A stretch of DNA of 64,000 nt from Macrostomum hystrix (Eukaryota; Platyhelminthes; Macrostomidae): assembly GCA_950097015.1 (NCBI GenBank), contig CATNEN010000024.1:6090001-6154000 (forward strand). The letters are read 5' to 3'. This document shows, piece after piece, positions 11,287 to 23,300 of the stretch. Within the stretch, counting starts at the first letter, position 1. The number at the start of each line of letters is the position of its first letter. The notes below the pieces were generated by a model, which saw only the letters and a program-made list of their open reading frames with translations, made no database searches and was not told the DNA's origin. A program made the translations under genes and the position numbers.

Positions 11287-14179
11287 CTGAAGACAAGAGA
11301 CTGGCATATATGTGAGAGTACATGAAAAATATTGTAAAACTTCAGGATCTGGGAGGATGGCAGCCCAGCATAAGGATCTGGGAGGATGGCAGCCCAACAT
11401 GAGGATCTGGGAGGATGGCAGCCCAACATGAGGATCTGGGAGGATGGCAGCCCAGCATGAGGATCTGGGAGGATGGCAGCCCAGCATGAAGATCTGGGAG
11501 GATGGCAGCCCAGCATGAGGATCTGGGAGGATGGCAGCCCAGCATGAAGATCTGGGAGGATGGCAGCCCAGCATGAAGATCTGGGAGGATGGCAGCCCAA
11601 CATGAGGATCTGGGAGGATGGCAGCCCAACATGAGGATCTGGGAGGATGGCAGCCCAACATGAGGATCTGGGAGGATGGCAGCCCAACATGAGGATCTGG
11701 GAGGATGGCAGCCCGGCATGAGGATCTGGGAGGATGGCAGCCCAACATGAGGATCTGGGAGGATGGCAGCCCAACATGAGGATCTGGGAGGATGGCAGCC
11801 CGGCATAAGGATCTGGGAGGATGGCAGCCCAACATGAGGATCTGGGAGGATGGCAGCCCAACATGAGGATCTGGGAGGATGGCAGCCCAACATGAGGATC
11901 TGGGAGGATGGCAGCCCAACATGAGGATCTGGGAGGATGGCAGCCCAACATGAAGATCTGGGAGGATGGCAGCCCAGCATGAGGATCTGGGAGGATGGCA
12001 GCCCAGCATGAAGATCTGGGAGGATGGCAGCGCAGCATGAAGATCTGGGAGGATGGCAGCCCAACATAAGGATCTGGGAGGATGGCAGCCCAACATGAGG
12101 ATCTGGGAGGATGGCAGCCCAACATGAGGATCTGGGAGGATGGCAGCCCGGCATGAGGATCTGGGAGGATGGCAGCCCAACATGAGGATCTGGGAGGATG
12201 GCAGCCCGGCATGAGGATCTGGGAGGATGGCAGCCCAACATGAGGATCTGGGAGGATGGCAGCCCAACATGAGGATCTGGGAGGATGGCAGCCCGGCATG
12301 AGGATCTGGGAGGATGGCAGCCCAACATGAGGATCTGGGAGGATGGCAGCCCGGCATGAAGATCTGGGAGGATGGCAGCCCAACATGAGGATCTGGGAGG
12401 ATGGCAGCCCAACATGAGGATCTGGGAGGATGGCAGCCCAACATGAGGATCTGGGAGGATGGCAGCCCGGCATGAGGATCTGGGAGGATGGTAGCCCAAC
12501 ATGAGGATCTGGGAGGATGCCTCCGATTGCTAAGAATTCTAGAATTCTAGAATTCTTAAGAATTTAAGAAGAAGATTCCCGGAGTCAATGACACGCGGGC
12601 CACTCACTTATAGATTCTGGGGTGGTGCAGCAGCCTGTGAGAGTAGTAGAAGAAGACCTCCTCCGCCAGCACGCAGACGCCAATCTCCAGGATGACCCAC
12701 TGCAGCGTGGGCAGCTCGCCGTGGAACACGCCGCCACGCAGTCGGAAGGCCTGGTAGGCGCAGTAGGAGAAGGGAATGCCCACAACCAGCTGGTTGAACA
12801 GCACCAGCCCGATGGCTTTGGCCAGCTGACGCCTATCCACCGGGGCATTCTTCTCTGGCTGAACCTGAGACGCCAATGCAGATGATCAATTTGATTCGGG
12901 AACGCACAACAATGGACTAAAAATCAAAATCCACTTAACAATTGCCTTTTTAAAAATTTACATACTTAACAATGACGCAACAAATAATTATCTGCTTTAT
13001 CAATGACCTACAATACTGAAACCTACTCAAGAATGTCCAACAAGCCAGAAACCTACTCAATAATGCCCTACAAGCCAGAAACCTACTCAATAATGCCCTA
13101 CAAGCCAGAAACCTACTCAAGAATGCTCTACAAGCCAGAAACCTACTCAAGAATGCTCTACAAGCCAGAAACCTACTCAAGAATGCCCTACAAGCCAGAA
13201 ACCTACTCAAGAATGCTCTACAAGCCAGAAACCTACTCAAGAATGCTCTACAAGCCAGAAACCTACTCAAGAATGCCCTACAAGCCCGAAACCTACTCAA
13301 GAATGCTCTACAAGCCAGAAACCTACTCAAGAATGCTCTACAAGCCAGAAACCTACTCAAGAATGCTCTACAAGCCAGAAACCTACTCAAGAATGCTCTA
13401 CAAGCCAGAAACCTACTCAAGAATGCCCTACAAGCCAGAAACCTACTCAAGAATGCTCTACAAGCCAGAAACCTACTCAAGAATGCCCTACAAGCCAGAA
13501 ACCTACTCAAGAATGCTCTACAAGCCAGAAACCTACTCAAGAATGCCCTACAAGCCAGAAACCTACTCAAGAATGCCCTACAAGCCAGAAACCTACTCAA
13601 TAATTCCCTACAAGCCTCAAAACTACTCAAGAATGCTCTACAAGCCAGAAACCTACTCAAGAATGCCCTACAAGCCAGAAACCTACTCAATAATTCCCTA
13701 CAAGCCTCAAAACTACTCAAGAATGACCTACATGCTCAAAACCTACTCAAGAATAACCTAAAATACCTAAACCAACGAACTTAGGAGTTCATTCTGGACT
13801 CCTAGAATGAGTCCAATGAGTCCATTCCATAGGTACTAGCCCGAAACCTTCTCAAGAATCAACTGACCTTGTAACGCATTAGAAATTTAGGCCAATTGAA
13901 AGTGTCCAAAAGAATCAACAGCAGATTTACAGACCAATAGACAATCATTGTGATGACAGTTGAGCCCCACAAGCTGGCAGAGGCATCTGTACCACCAAAA
14001 AAATCATAGGTCGCATCAAATGAGCTTTGCCAGAAATTGCCAGAGGCGCCCCAGAAGCGCTGGGCAAGATCAGTGACAGTGTTTCTGGCAGCCACAAAAG
14101 CCACAAGAGAGCTGCCGATGACAAAGGCGGCAGTGCGCAGGGAGTCAGTCCAATTTGGTGACAAAATGACTGCTGCCAT
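10857..14179 (-). CDS. FAXDC2: FAXDC2-like fatty acid hydroxylase domain-containing protein (whole gene, 3 exons)
   Basis: Joining 14179-13868, 12864-12608 and 11286-10857 gives 332 aa, about the length of vertebrate FAXDC2. Junction phases agree (0, then 2). The fatty-acid-hydroxylase superfamily (sterol C4-methyl oxidase/C5-desaturase type) is an ER membrane di-iron family with three histidine boxes, all visible: HRLLHH (180-185), HKVHHEW (193-199) and HDFHH (266-270), plus H252/H256. The stretch after box 2 (APIGIISLYAHPVEH) and GVLGVLDSLHGTD near the C terminus are typical of the FAXDC2 branch rather than of sterol desaturases. Two N-terminal hydrophobic segments lie in exon 1 and two or three more between boxes 1 and 3. 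The likely role is lipid or sterol hydroxylation; the substrate cannot be read from sequence. Both introns are largely minisatellite. The assignment is confident; orthology rather than paralogy is inferred. Confidence 0.92.
11342..12520. repeat. 29-bp minisatellite filling FAXDC2 intron 2 (about 40 copies)
   Basis: The plus-strand unit is GGATCTGGGAGGATGGCAGC plus CCAACATGA. It occupies about 1.18 kb of a 1.32-kb intron, ending 56 bp from the acceptor and 88 bp from the donor. In gene orientation each unit contains CCATCCTCCCAG, which resembles a 3' splice site. The 29-bp period rotates frame and gives an 87-bp coding-like super-period. Confidence 0.97.
12531..12558. repeat. 28-bp perfect palindrome in FAXDC2 intron 2
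   Basis: Three overlapping GAATTC sites separated by CTAG make a perfect inverted repeat (TAAGAATTCTAGAA followed by its complement). It lies between the 29-bp array and the exon 2 donor. Confidence 0.9.
12608..12864 (-). CDS. FAXDC2: FAXDC2-like, coding exon 2 (residues 105-189 and part of 190)
   Basis: The acceptor GTCTCAG is at 12865-12871 and the donor AA|GTGAGT lies after 12608 in phase 2. It encodes histidine box 1 (HRLLHH). Confidence 0.92.
13003..13760. repeat. 30-bp minisatellite in FAXDC2 intron 1 (about 25 copies)
   Basis: The plus-strand unit is AAGAATGCTCTACAAGCCAG plus AAACCTACTC. It occupies most of the 1.0-kb intron. A solitary diverged copy lies at 13834-13860, next to the exon 1 donor and separated from the array by about 70 bp of unrelated sequence. 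Confidence 0.97.
13868..14179 (-). CDS. FAXDC2: FAXDC2-like, coding exon 1 (residues 1-104)
   Basis: It starts at an ATG in context GAAAAT-ATGG and ends TACAAG|GTCAGT in phase 0. It encodes two hydrophobic segments before the catalytic domain. A TTTCAG acceptor lies 26 bp upstream of the ATG (exon would begin at 14206), implying either an upstream leader exon or a spliced-leader addition site. Confidence 0.88.
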
Positions 14180-14206
14180 ATTTTCTATAGCTGATTGATT
14201 TTAGAC

Positions 14207-16459
14207 CTGAAATACAAATGCAGTGAAAAGTGTTTTAATGTCTTTAATAAAGTAAATGGATATTTGTATTTTTATATTCATATATCAGTTATTCAAAATA
14301 TTGACATACCTATACCTAGTTTTTTGTTCAACAGTTTGCAAGATTTCCATTGCAAAATGCTATAATGAAATAGCAAATAAGAAAAGCAAATTAGAAAGAA
14401 TAAACATAAAAGTAACAAGTAAACACATTTTCTCATTCTTATTTTTTTATTAATTTATCTAAAACAACAACAGAACAAAGTGGTATACTTAAAATTTGCT
14501 TATTGTCTTAAACATAATAGCTATCTGGCTATCAATTAAATGTATAATAAAAAGAAACAACAATTAAACATTGAACTACATTAACCAAGTAAATATATTA
14601 GTTACAGATTTTTTCACTTTCAGGTCTAGCTACCTAGAACTGGAAAGAAATTTGCAAAATTAAATATTAAAATTCACAAAAAAATATGGATACATAAAAT
14701 AAAATCAATATATATCAATATATCTATTCACAACTCATAAGCAATGATAGGCCTTTCTATCTCTAAATATATTTACACATACCCACAAACTTATACTTAC
14801 TCAAACATACTCAAAATAGACAGTGTTACAATTCTAGTTTACAGTCTGACAGACCCGGGGTACTGGGGTAGCATAGCAGTGTACAGTTATAATTGCTAAA
14901 GTTAAAGACCCAGAAATGGCCACACCCTACACTGTTGCAGCAATGAAAAAAAGAAACCACTGAGAATTTAACTTATTCTTTAAGTAAACTAGTCACGCGA
15001 TTAATGTAATCGAAGGTGCATAGCTTAAAATATCAGAGATAAGCATTTGCTGTTGGTTTGACGTAGTAGCCAGCCGATAACACGATTTTATATCCAAGCC
15101 CTTATAATTTAAAAGCGCAATAAGGTCAACAAAGTTAAAAAAAAACAAAAAATGCATGTGATTTGCTTTCTCTACTAAAAGCATTATCTTATTGCGCTTC
15201 AACGTAACAATTTAAACTTTTAAACCTGTTATGATGAATTAAGTAGCTCTAATAGGCAGAATTTTCAAAACATTTTAACATATGTTTGTTTTATTACGTG
15301 TCTTTACGATAATTAAACACGCACTCGATTTAAAATTAAAACTAACTTTCGCAATTCGGAAGTTAAGATATGTATTTTGAAATGCAATATGAAAAATGAG
15401 TGGAAACTTAGTGGAAAATAAAAAAATACACGATGGCCAAATTCTAATTTTTTCAAATCCCAGGACTCGCTCTTTCAGTCTTGGAATCAAACCGCGCTTC
15501 AGGAATTTTATTTATTTGTTTTTTCATTTTATATTTTAGATTTAACTCACGACTAAATATTAACGTTTATTCATGAAAATAAATAGGTGATTATTGATAA
15601 TTCAGTGAGGTATTCTGCACTTTTCATCTAAAATCGACAATATCGTCATACAATCACGGTTGAAAAAATGCGGACACATAAATGTATCGCGAAGTCTTCA
15701 TCTAGAATCTACCATACTTAAATTATTGTTCATGTTTAGTAAAGGCATAGTAAACATTCAATTCTAACTAAACATTCAATTTATTTTTCGTTACAATACT
15801 TTACTCTTCTAAAAAGTACTCTAATCGAAGCAAACTATGTTAATGAGCGAAATAAACTATGCACACGAAATTGTCAGTCACTTGTGAAAATGTACTTAAA
15901 TATTAGACTTAAATCGAAACACAAGAATTGCTTTAACGCTCAAAGAAGCATTTTCAAGCTTACGTTTTAAGGGGAGAGTTGGTGAGTAAAGACTGAGTGT
16001 TATCAGGGGAATGCGAGTTGAGCATTCAAGACTAGCTCAACTTATCAAGCACTTCTACAAGGATAAAATATTCTTTCTATTTAAAATAGGGAATCATAAG
16101 TACCAGAGAAACATTGGAGCGTGTATGAGTTCTGAAATCTCTGCGTGCTGAGGAAAACAACGCCAATGGATTCGCTAAGAAAAAAATTGCGAATGCAACA
16201 AACTTAAAGAGCTCGGCATTGCTCGCCGGGTGATATTAAACTGAGATTCGCTATGATTGTTAAAATTGTTAGGCGCACCAGATTGTTTGCATCTGGCTGG
16301 CCTTGCTGATCGAGCCCCGATCGCACCAAACTGAACAGTTGAGATTAATTTGTTTCTTGGCGGTTTCGCGACGCTTCTAGTCTAGCAAGAAGCAAATAGC
16401 AAAAATATTTATATTTTATAGGCGCGGACCGGGGTTCGAATTCCTGGGTGGCGCGAGTG
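14207..16459. other. AT-rich spacer between FAXDC2 and the growth-factor gene
   Basis: 2.25 kb of AT-rich unique DNA with no convincing exon. It should hold the 3' UTR of the growth-factor gene and the promoter of FAXDC2. Minus-strand AATAAA motifs occur at 15780-15785, 15565-15570 and 15507-15516; the first is about 675 bp past the growth-factor stop. The function of these motifs is inferred. Confidence 0.45.
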
Positions 16460-17323
16460 TCAGAAGAAGCTCGTCTCTTCGCCGCTTGTCAGCTCCGGAC
16501 AATGGCAGTAGTACTGCAGGGCCCTTTGCTGCTTCTGCTGTTGCTGTTGCTGTTGCTGCTGTTTCTGCTCCTGACCGCTCGGACTTCCTGCAGCGGTTGC
16601 CAAAGGCAACGACTGAAGCGAAGCTCTGGCCGAGGCCTGCGACTCCTCCAGCAGTTGACCGTAGAAGCCGCGCCGGATCCAGATCTCAGCCTCCGGCGTC
16701 TCCTGCTGCTGAGCCGCCTCCCGGCCGCCGATTGCGCGAGCTCGATTCCGCCGATGCGGCAGCGACATGGAGGTGGCCATGGCGGCACCCGCCTCATCAG
16801 CGCCAGCGGCAACGGTATCAATAGACTTGGCGCCGGCTGCTGCTGCTGCTGCTGCTGCGGGATATTCTCGACCAGGCGAGCTCACTGACTGCGGCTGCTC
16901 TATGGCCGATGCTCCCCCGATGCCACCGCCACCTCCGGCTACGCTGAGGCCGCTGTCCCCGCTGGGCAGGCTGCGAAGAGGTCGATAAAAAAATGCGGTC
17001 GGATCGGGACTCCGGCGCTGCTGCTGCTGCTGATTGTGCTGGTGCTGATAGTGATTCTGCTGGATTTGCTGAGGAAGGAAGTGCATCTGCTGTCCGTGAG
17101 GGTTCGGCCTAGGCGCGTACTCGCGCGTTGTGGGCGGCGTCAGAAAATCCGGTGATATCGGCGGTGGCGGCGACGACATTGACATCGAGGACGGCATCAT
17201 GAGCAGCGGCGGTGGAGGAGACGGCGGCAGGGAGACAACCAGCTCCGCGGTGCAGATGTCGTGCTCAACATCGGTGCCGACAGTTCGAACTGAATGGCAC
17301 ATCGGGCGACCGGCCTGTACGCA
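16460..17323 (-). CDS. growth-factor gene exon 9: cytoplasmic tail and stop
   Basis: The acceptor is CGTCAACAG in phase 0; an in-frame alternative lies six bases downstream. The 287 codons are rich in Pro, Ser, Gln and Ala, with a poly-Ala run, two poly-Gln runs and Pro-rich stretches ([18 protein letters not shown]). No known intracellular domain is recognised. The acceptor lies only about 55 bp downstream of a SINE insertion. The last residues after the poly-Gln could be spliced differently, so the C terminus is less certain. Confidence 0.75.
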   Translation of the reverse strand, partial: CVQAGRPMCHSVRTVGTDVEHDICTAELVVSLPPSPPPPLLMMPSSMSMSSPPPPISPDFLTPPTTREYAPRPNPHGQQMHFLPQQIQQNHYQHQHNQQQQQRRSPDPTAFFYRPLRSLPSGDSGLSVAGGGGGIGGASAIEQPQSVSSPGREYPAAAAAAAAGAKSIDTVAAGADEAGAAMATSMSLPHRRNRARAIGGREAAQQQETPEAEIWIRRGFYGQLLEESQASARASLQSLPLATAAGSPSGQEQKQQQQQQQQQKQQRALQYYCHCPELTSGEETSFF

Positions 17324-20300
17324 CTGTTGACGCGGTGGCAGGGAGTTGAGCAGTGTTTGAGCAGTGTTTGATTAAAATGAATAATAATTGCAGGAGGGCT
17401 GCTTGCAATGACACATCATTGGGTGACACTAGACCCGCAGCCAGTGAGGAGGCAATTCTGCCCATTTCGCTGACTCCTGAGCACACACGCGCACAGATAC
17501 TGTACGCAGGCACACGCCCACACAGGTGTGTACATCTGCCACATCTGCTCATCGTCAGGCAGTGTACACTTCACTATGCCTTGGAGGTTCGCCACAAGGG
17601 CGTAAATTGCATGACAAGCCCCCAAGCCTTCTCTCCGCGGCTGCGCCCCAAATAAATGTGGCCTCGCCGTGGAATCGAACTCAAGGACATTGGTTGGAAA
17701 GTGAGACGCGATACTATTTATTCGATCGAAATAACAAAATCATGGCAAATGCTTTAGATTTTATGAAAAAATCTAAAATATTCTGACTGCTCTACTTATA
17801 GTAATCTACTGAGGAGTTGTTTGGTAAAATTCTCACTTTGCATCGCTCGTTTTCTCGTTTAGCCTGCCTCCAGAAGTCGAAATCGCGTCTGCGCTGCCTG
17901 AAACAAAAGTACGAGCGTAGATTTAGGCCTGGGTGAGCACAGATGAGTAGATACTGATGAGGCTCTCGCGTGGCTGTTTAGATCTAATCATCGGGATGTT
18001 CGCCGAATCTTCCATTGTTGGCTTTCTCTAGGCTGTTTTGTTAGAAAGTTTAACCTGGGCCTCATCAGGATGTCAACTTGTCAGGCGGCACGCGATGCCA
18101 AATTTGGGAATCTGAGCAGGCACTATGGGAGCAGGTGCCCGCAGGTGTGGGGACCCTAATCCGCTCATCAAGAGTGTCAGCTTTCGCTTCGGATAGTTTT
18201 TTTCGATTCGACTGTCAGGTTTGGCACGAATCTTCCCAACTCTGACATCAAGGCTTGGTGTATTGAGTGAGCTATGAACACAAATTAGTTTGTTCGAATG
18301 GAAAACGATTGTGAGTTGATTTTGAATTGCAAATTGCTTTCGAGAACTTTTAGCATGGCTTTGCTAGGGTTGAGTGGGTGCTAAATTATATGAGCTGGTG
18401 TGAGGGTAGGGTGTGTCATTCTAGGAATAGGGTGTGAGGGTGTGTCATTCTAGGAATAGGGTGTGAGGGTAGGGTGTGTCATTCTAGGAATAGGGTGTGA
18501 GGGTGTGTCATTCTAGGAATAGGGTGTGAGGGTAGGGTGTGTCATTCCAGGAATAGGGTGTGAGGGTGTGTCATTCTAGGAATAGGGTGTGAGGGTAGGG
18601 TGTGTCATTCCAGGAATAGGGTGTGAGGGTGTGTCATTCTAGGAATAGGGTGTGAGGGTAGGGTGTGTCATTCCAGGAATAGGGTGTGAGGGTAGGGTGT
18701 GTCATTCTAGGAATAGGGTGTGCGGGTAGGGTGTGTCATTCCAGGAATAGGGTGTGAGGGTAGGGTGTGTCATTCCAGGAATAGGGTGTGAGGGTAGGGT
18801 GTGTCATTCTAGGAATAGGGTGTGAGGGTAGGGTGTGTCATTCCAGGAATAGGGTGTGAGGGTAGGGTGTGTCATTCCAGGAATAGGGTGTGAGGGTAGG
18901 GTGTGTCATTCCAGGAACAGGGTGTGAGGGTAGGGTGTGTCATTCCAGGAACAGGGTGTGAGGGTAGGGTGTGTCATTCCAGGAATAGGGTGTGAGGGTA
19001 GGGTGTGTCATTCCAGGAATAGGGTGTGAGAGTAGGGTGTGTCATTCCAGGAATAGGGTGTGAGGGTAGGGTGTGTCATTCCAGGAATAGGGTGTGAGGG
19101 TAGGGTGTGTCATTCCAGGAATAGGGTGTGAGGGTAGGGTGTGTCATTCCAGGAATAGGGTGTGCGGGTAGGGTGTGTCATTCCAGGAATAGGGTGTGCG
19201 GGTAGGGTGTGTCATTCCAGGAATAGGATGTGAGGGTAGGGTGTGTCATTCCAGGAATAGGGTGTGAGGGTAGGGTGTGTCATTCCAGGAATAGGGTGTG
19301 AGGGTAGGGTGTGTCATTCCAGGAATAGGGTGTGAGAGTAGGGTGTGTCATTCCAGGAATAGGGTGTGAGGGTAGGGTGTGTCATTCCAGGAATAGGGTG
19401 TGAGGGTAGGGTGTGTCATTCCAGGAATAGGGTGTGAGGGTAGGGTGTGTCATTCCAGGAATAGGGTGTGAGGGTAGGGTGTGTCATTCCAGGAATAGGG
19501 TGTGCGGGTAGGGTGTGTCATTCCAGGAATAGGGTGTGAGGGTAGGGTGTGTCATTCCAGGAATAGGATGTGAGGGTAGGGTGTGTCATTCCAGGAATAG
19601 GATGTGAGGGTAGGGTGTGTCATTCCAGGAATAGGGTGTGAGGGTAGGGTGTGTCATTCCAGGAATAGGGTGTGAGAGTAGGGTGTGTCATTCCAGGAAT
19701 AGGGTGTGAGGGTAGGGTGTGTCATTCCAGGAATAGGGTGTGAGGGTAGGGTGTGTCATTCCAGGAATAGGGTGTGCGGGTAGGGTGTGTCATTCCAGGA
19801 ATAGGATGTGAGGGTAGGGTGTGTCATTCCAGGAATAGGGTGTGAGGGTAGGGTATGTCATTCCAGGAATAGGGTGTGAGGGTAGGGTGTGTCATTCCAG
19901 GAATAGGGTGTGAGGGTAGGGTGTGTCATTCCAGGAATAGGGTGTGAGAGTAGGGTGTGTCATTCCAGGAATAGGGTGTGAGGGTAGGGTGTGTCATTCC
20001 AGGAATAGGGTGTGAGGGTAGGGTGTGTCATTCCAGGAATAGGGTGTGAGGGTAGGGTGTGTCATTCCAGGAATAGGGTGTGAGGGTAGGGTGCGTCATT
20101 TCAGGAATAGGGTGTGAGGGTAGGGTGTGTCATTCCAGGAATAGGGTGTGAGGGTAGGGTGTGTCATTCCAGGAATAGGGTGTGAGGGTAGGGTGCGTCA
20201 TTTCAGGAATAGGGTGTGAGGGTAGTATGTGTCATTCCAGGAATAGGATGTGATAGTAGGGTCGGTCATTAAATGATCAGGATGTGATAGTAGGGTCGGT

Positions 20301-23300
20301 CATTAAATGATCCGAATGTGATAGTAGGGTCGGTCATTCAATGATCAGGATGTGAGGGTAGGGTCGGTCATTCCATGATCAGGGTGTGAGGGTAGGGTCG
20401 GTCATTCAATGATCAGGATGTGAGGGTAGGGTCGGTCATTCCATGATCAGGGTGTGAGGGTAGGGTCGGTCATTCCATGATCAGGGTGTGAGGGTAGGGT
20501 CGGTCATTCAATGATCAGGGTGTGAGGGTAGGGTCGGTCATTCCATGATCAGGGTGTGAGGGTAGGGTCGGTCATTCAATGATCCGAATGTGATAGTAGG
20601 GTCGGTCATTCAATGATCAGGGTGTGAGGGTGGGGTCGGTCATTCCATGATCGGGATGTGAGGGTCAGTCATAGAATGAATCATGGAATCCTGTCACACA
20701 GACCTTGACAAGTACCAGGAGATGAGCAGTATGAGCATGAGCATGGTGAGAACCAGTCCGATGCCAGTGACAGTGAGAATTCTGTCAGTTCGATGGAAGC
20801 AGTCTGAAATGAAAAGACGGGAGCTTTGGTTGTATTTGGTAGACACAGATTTAGAAAGCGAGCACAGAAAGGCGAACACTGACCCAGAACTTTGCCCTTG
20901 CAGGTCTCGGTGAAATTTTTATACGGCAGCATGTTCCTCTCGCACCGATCGCCGTGAAATGGATATGTGCAGCTGCAAAAGAATTTTTTTCTGCTTTGTT
21001 TGAACCTTCAAAGATACAAAAGTGAAATGAGCATGGATGAGCAATAGGCAATGCTCAAGCATCAACTACTCAACGAATCAATGCTAATCTCTACAAATCG
21101 ATGCTGAGCCATGGAAGGTGTCAGGGATAATTAGGCTAGAGGACACTGATCCCGGGTCAAACAATAGTTTATCCCCAGTGGGGAACACTCCTTTACTTTT
21201 TCCTAGCCCCTCGGGGAGAGAGAAAGACAGGAATTGATGATCCTAAGCATGGTCATATCCCACTAATCCCTTGTAGTAACAGTTTCTAGCACTGGTTTAA
21301 GATAGAAATCTTATCATTGCTCTGGCCAAGTTAGCTGAAATTAATTTCGCATTAATACTGAATGAGGGATTCACTCTGCTGCTGCTGCTGCTGCTGCTCA
21401 GCGTGACTTTCCTGTCATTCTATCTGTCATTCTCACTTATTCCTTTATCGATTTATTATTTGGCTTGACCAAGGAAAATTGCTAATATCTTAAAGAGGTC
21501 GCACGAAAATTAATGGCAAATCATGTGTAATTTCTGGCACTTGTTGGATTTTGAGTGTGGCAGAGCTGCCAACGCGTTTGCCTCGCACCAAGGTCCCTGA
21601 GCTCGATTCCGCGGCGAGGCCACATTCATTTGGGTCGCAGCCGCGAAGAGAAGGCTTGGGGCCTGTCGTGAAATTTACCCGATTGAGGGCCAACCTCCAA
21701 GGCACAGTGAGAGTGTACACTGCCTGACGATGAGAAAGTCAGGGCAGAGGTACACACCTGTGTGGGTGTGTGCTCAGGAGTCAGCGAAATGAGCAGAATT
21801 GCCTCCTTGCTGGCTAAATGTCGACTGTGACCAGAAGATGTGTCATTGCCCACAGCCCAATGACACATTGCCCATTGTGTCATTGCCCACAACCCAATTG
21901 CCCACAGCCCAATGGCACATTGCCCATTGTGTCATTGCCCACAGCCCAATTGCCCACAGCCCACAGCAAATATGAATATTAATTATGATTAATTTCTTGA
22001 TACTAGTTTTTGTCTGATCATCATGCTTGCTATATTTAAAACTATGAAAACAAGAAAAACACGACAAGCGTAGAAAATTGTGACATGAAGTAAGGAACAT
22101 AGGGATATTTTCTTGTCTTGGTATTTATCGTTTTTTAACTAATTAAAAAAGGAAGATTGATGACCTGAGATTCCTACTGGATTATAAACTATTTAAGGAA
22201 AATACTGAAGTAGTTTAATCGGTTTGTTAATCAGTTTCTACGGGGAAGCTTCAGTAATCCAGGTGTGAATGACAAACGACCCAGCTAGCCTATCTTACCA
22301 GCAACTCATTATCTCTTCGAGTTCAAGACCGATAAAATTTTGCGCTATAAGCCAGCCAGCGGAGCTTCATAACTCACGCAAACTCCTTGAAGCATTTCTC
22401 CCGCCTCCCTCTCTCGATTTCTCCATTCTTTTAGCAGTGGAGTCCTCAGGGCATGAAAGCTAGCAAGGCACGGAGGCTCAAATTATCATAATAGTACTCA
22501 AAGCTTTGCTGCTGAGTTGCCCATGCTGGGTGAGCTGCTTAGATTATGAAATTATAGGCTTTGGTCAAGCTATGCTAGCCAGCAGATCCGTAGTGAGTAC
22601 AACTAAACTTGTTAGATTTATTTATTCATAACTAATTAGCCCCATTCTAATACTGAAACTGAGCGGCATGCACTTTGAAGTAGAAAGGAAAATAGGAAAG
22701 AGAGAGGAAGATAATGAGAGAGGGTAAGAATGGGAGAGGGTAAGAATGAGAGGGTAGGAATGGGAGAGGGTAAGAATGGGAGAGGGTAAGAATGGGAGGG
22801 GTAAGAATGGGAGGGGGTAAGAATGGGAGAGGGTAAGAATGGGAGAGGGTAAGAATGGAAGAGGGTAAGAATGGAAGAGGGTAAGAATGGGAGTGGGTAA
22901 GAATGAGAGAGGGTAAGAATGGGAGGGGGTAAGAATGGGAGGGAGTAAGAATGAGGGAGGGTAAGAATGAGAGAGGGTAAGAATGGGAGAGGGTAAGAAT
23001 GGGAGAGGGTAAGAATGGGAGAGGGTAAGAATGGGAGGGGTAAGAATGGGAGGGGGTAAGAATGGGAGAGGGTAAGAATGGGAGAGGGTAAGAATGGGAG
23101 AGGGTAAGAATGGGAGAGGGTAAGAATGGGAGAGGGTAAGAATGGGAGGGGTAAGAATGGGAGGGGGTAAGAATGGGAGAGGGTAAGAATGGGAGAGGGT
23201 AAGAATGGGAGAGGGTAAGAATGGGAGAGGGTAAGAATGGAAGAGGGTAAGAATGGAAGAGGGTAAGAATGGAAGAGGGTAAGAATGAGAGAGGGTAAGA

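Noticed and set aside
10857-12473. 538-codon frame fusing repeats to the FAXDC2 C terminus
   Set aside because: The upstream part is the stop-free 29-bp intron array; a strong acceptor at 11287 and matching phase from exon 2 give the correct protein.
16420-16450. Box-B-like GGGGTTCGAATTCC, possible tRNA gene
   Set aside because: The T-arm can pair, but no box A, D-arm or anticodon arm is found upstream at tRNA spacing.
18396-20665. Interstitial telomere repeat
   Set aside because: TAGGGTGTG units resemble telomere DNA but the period is 34 bp with non-telomeric sequence; no TTAGGG run occurs.
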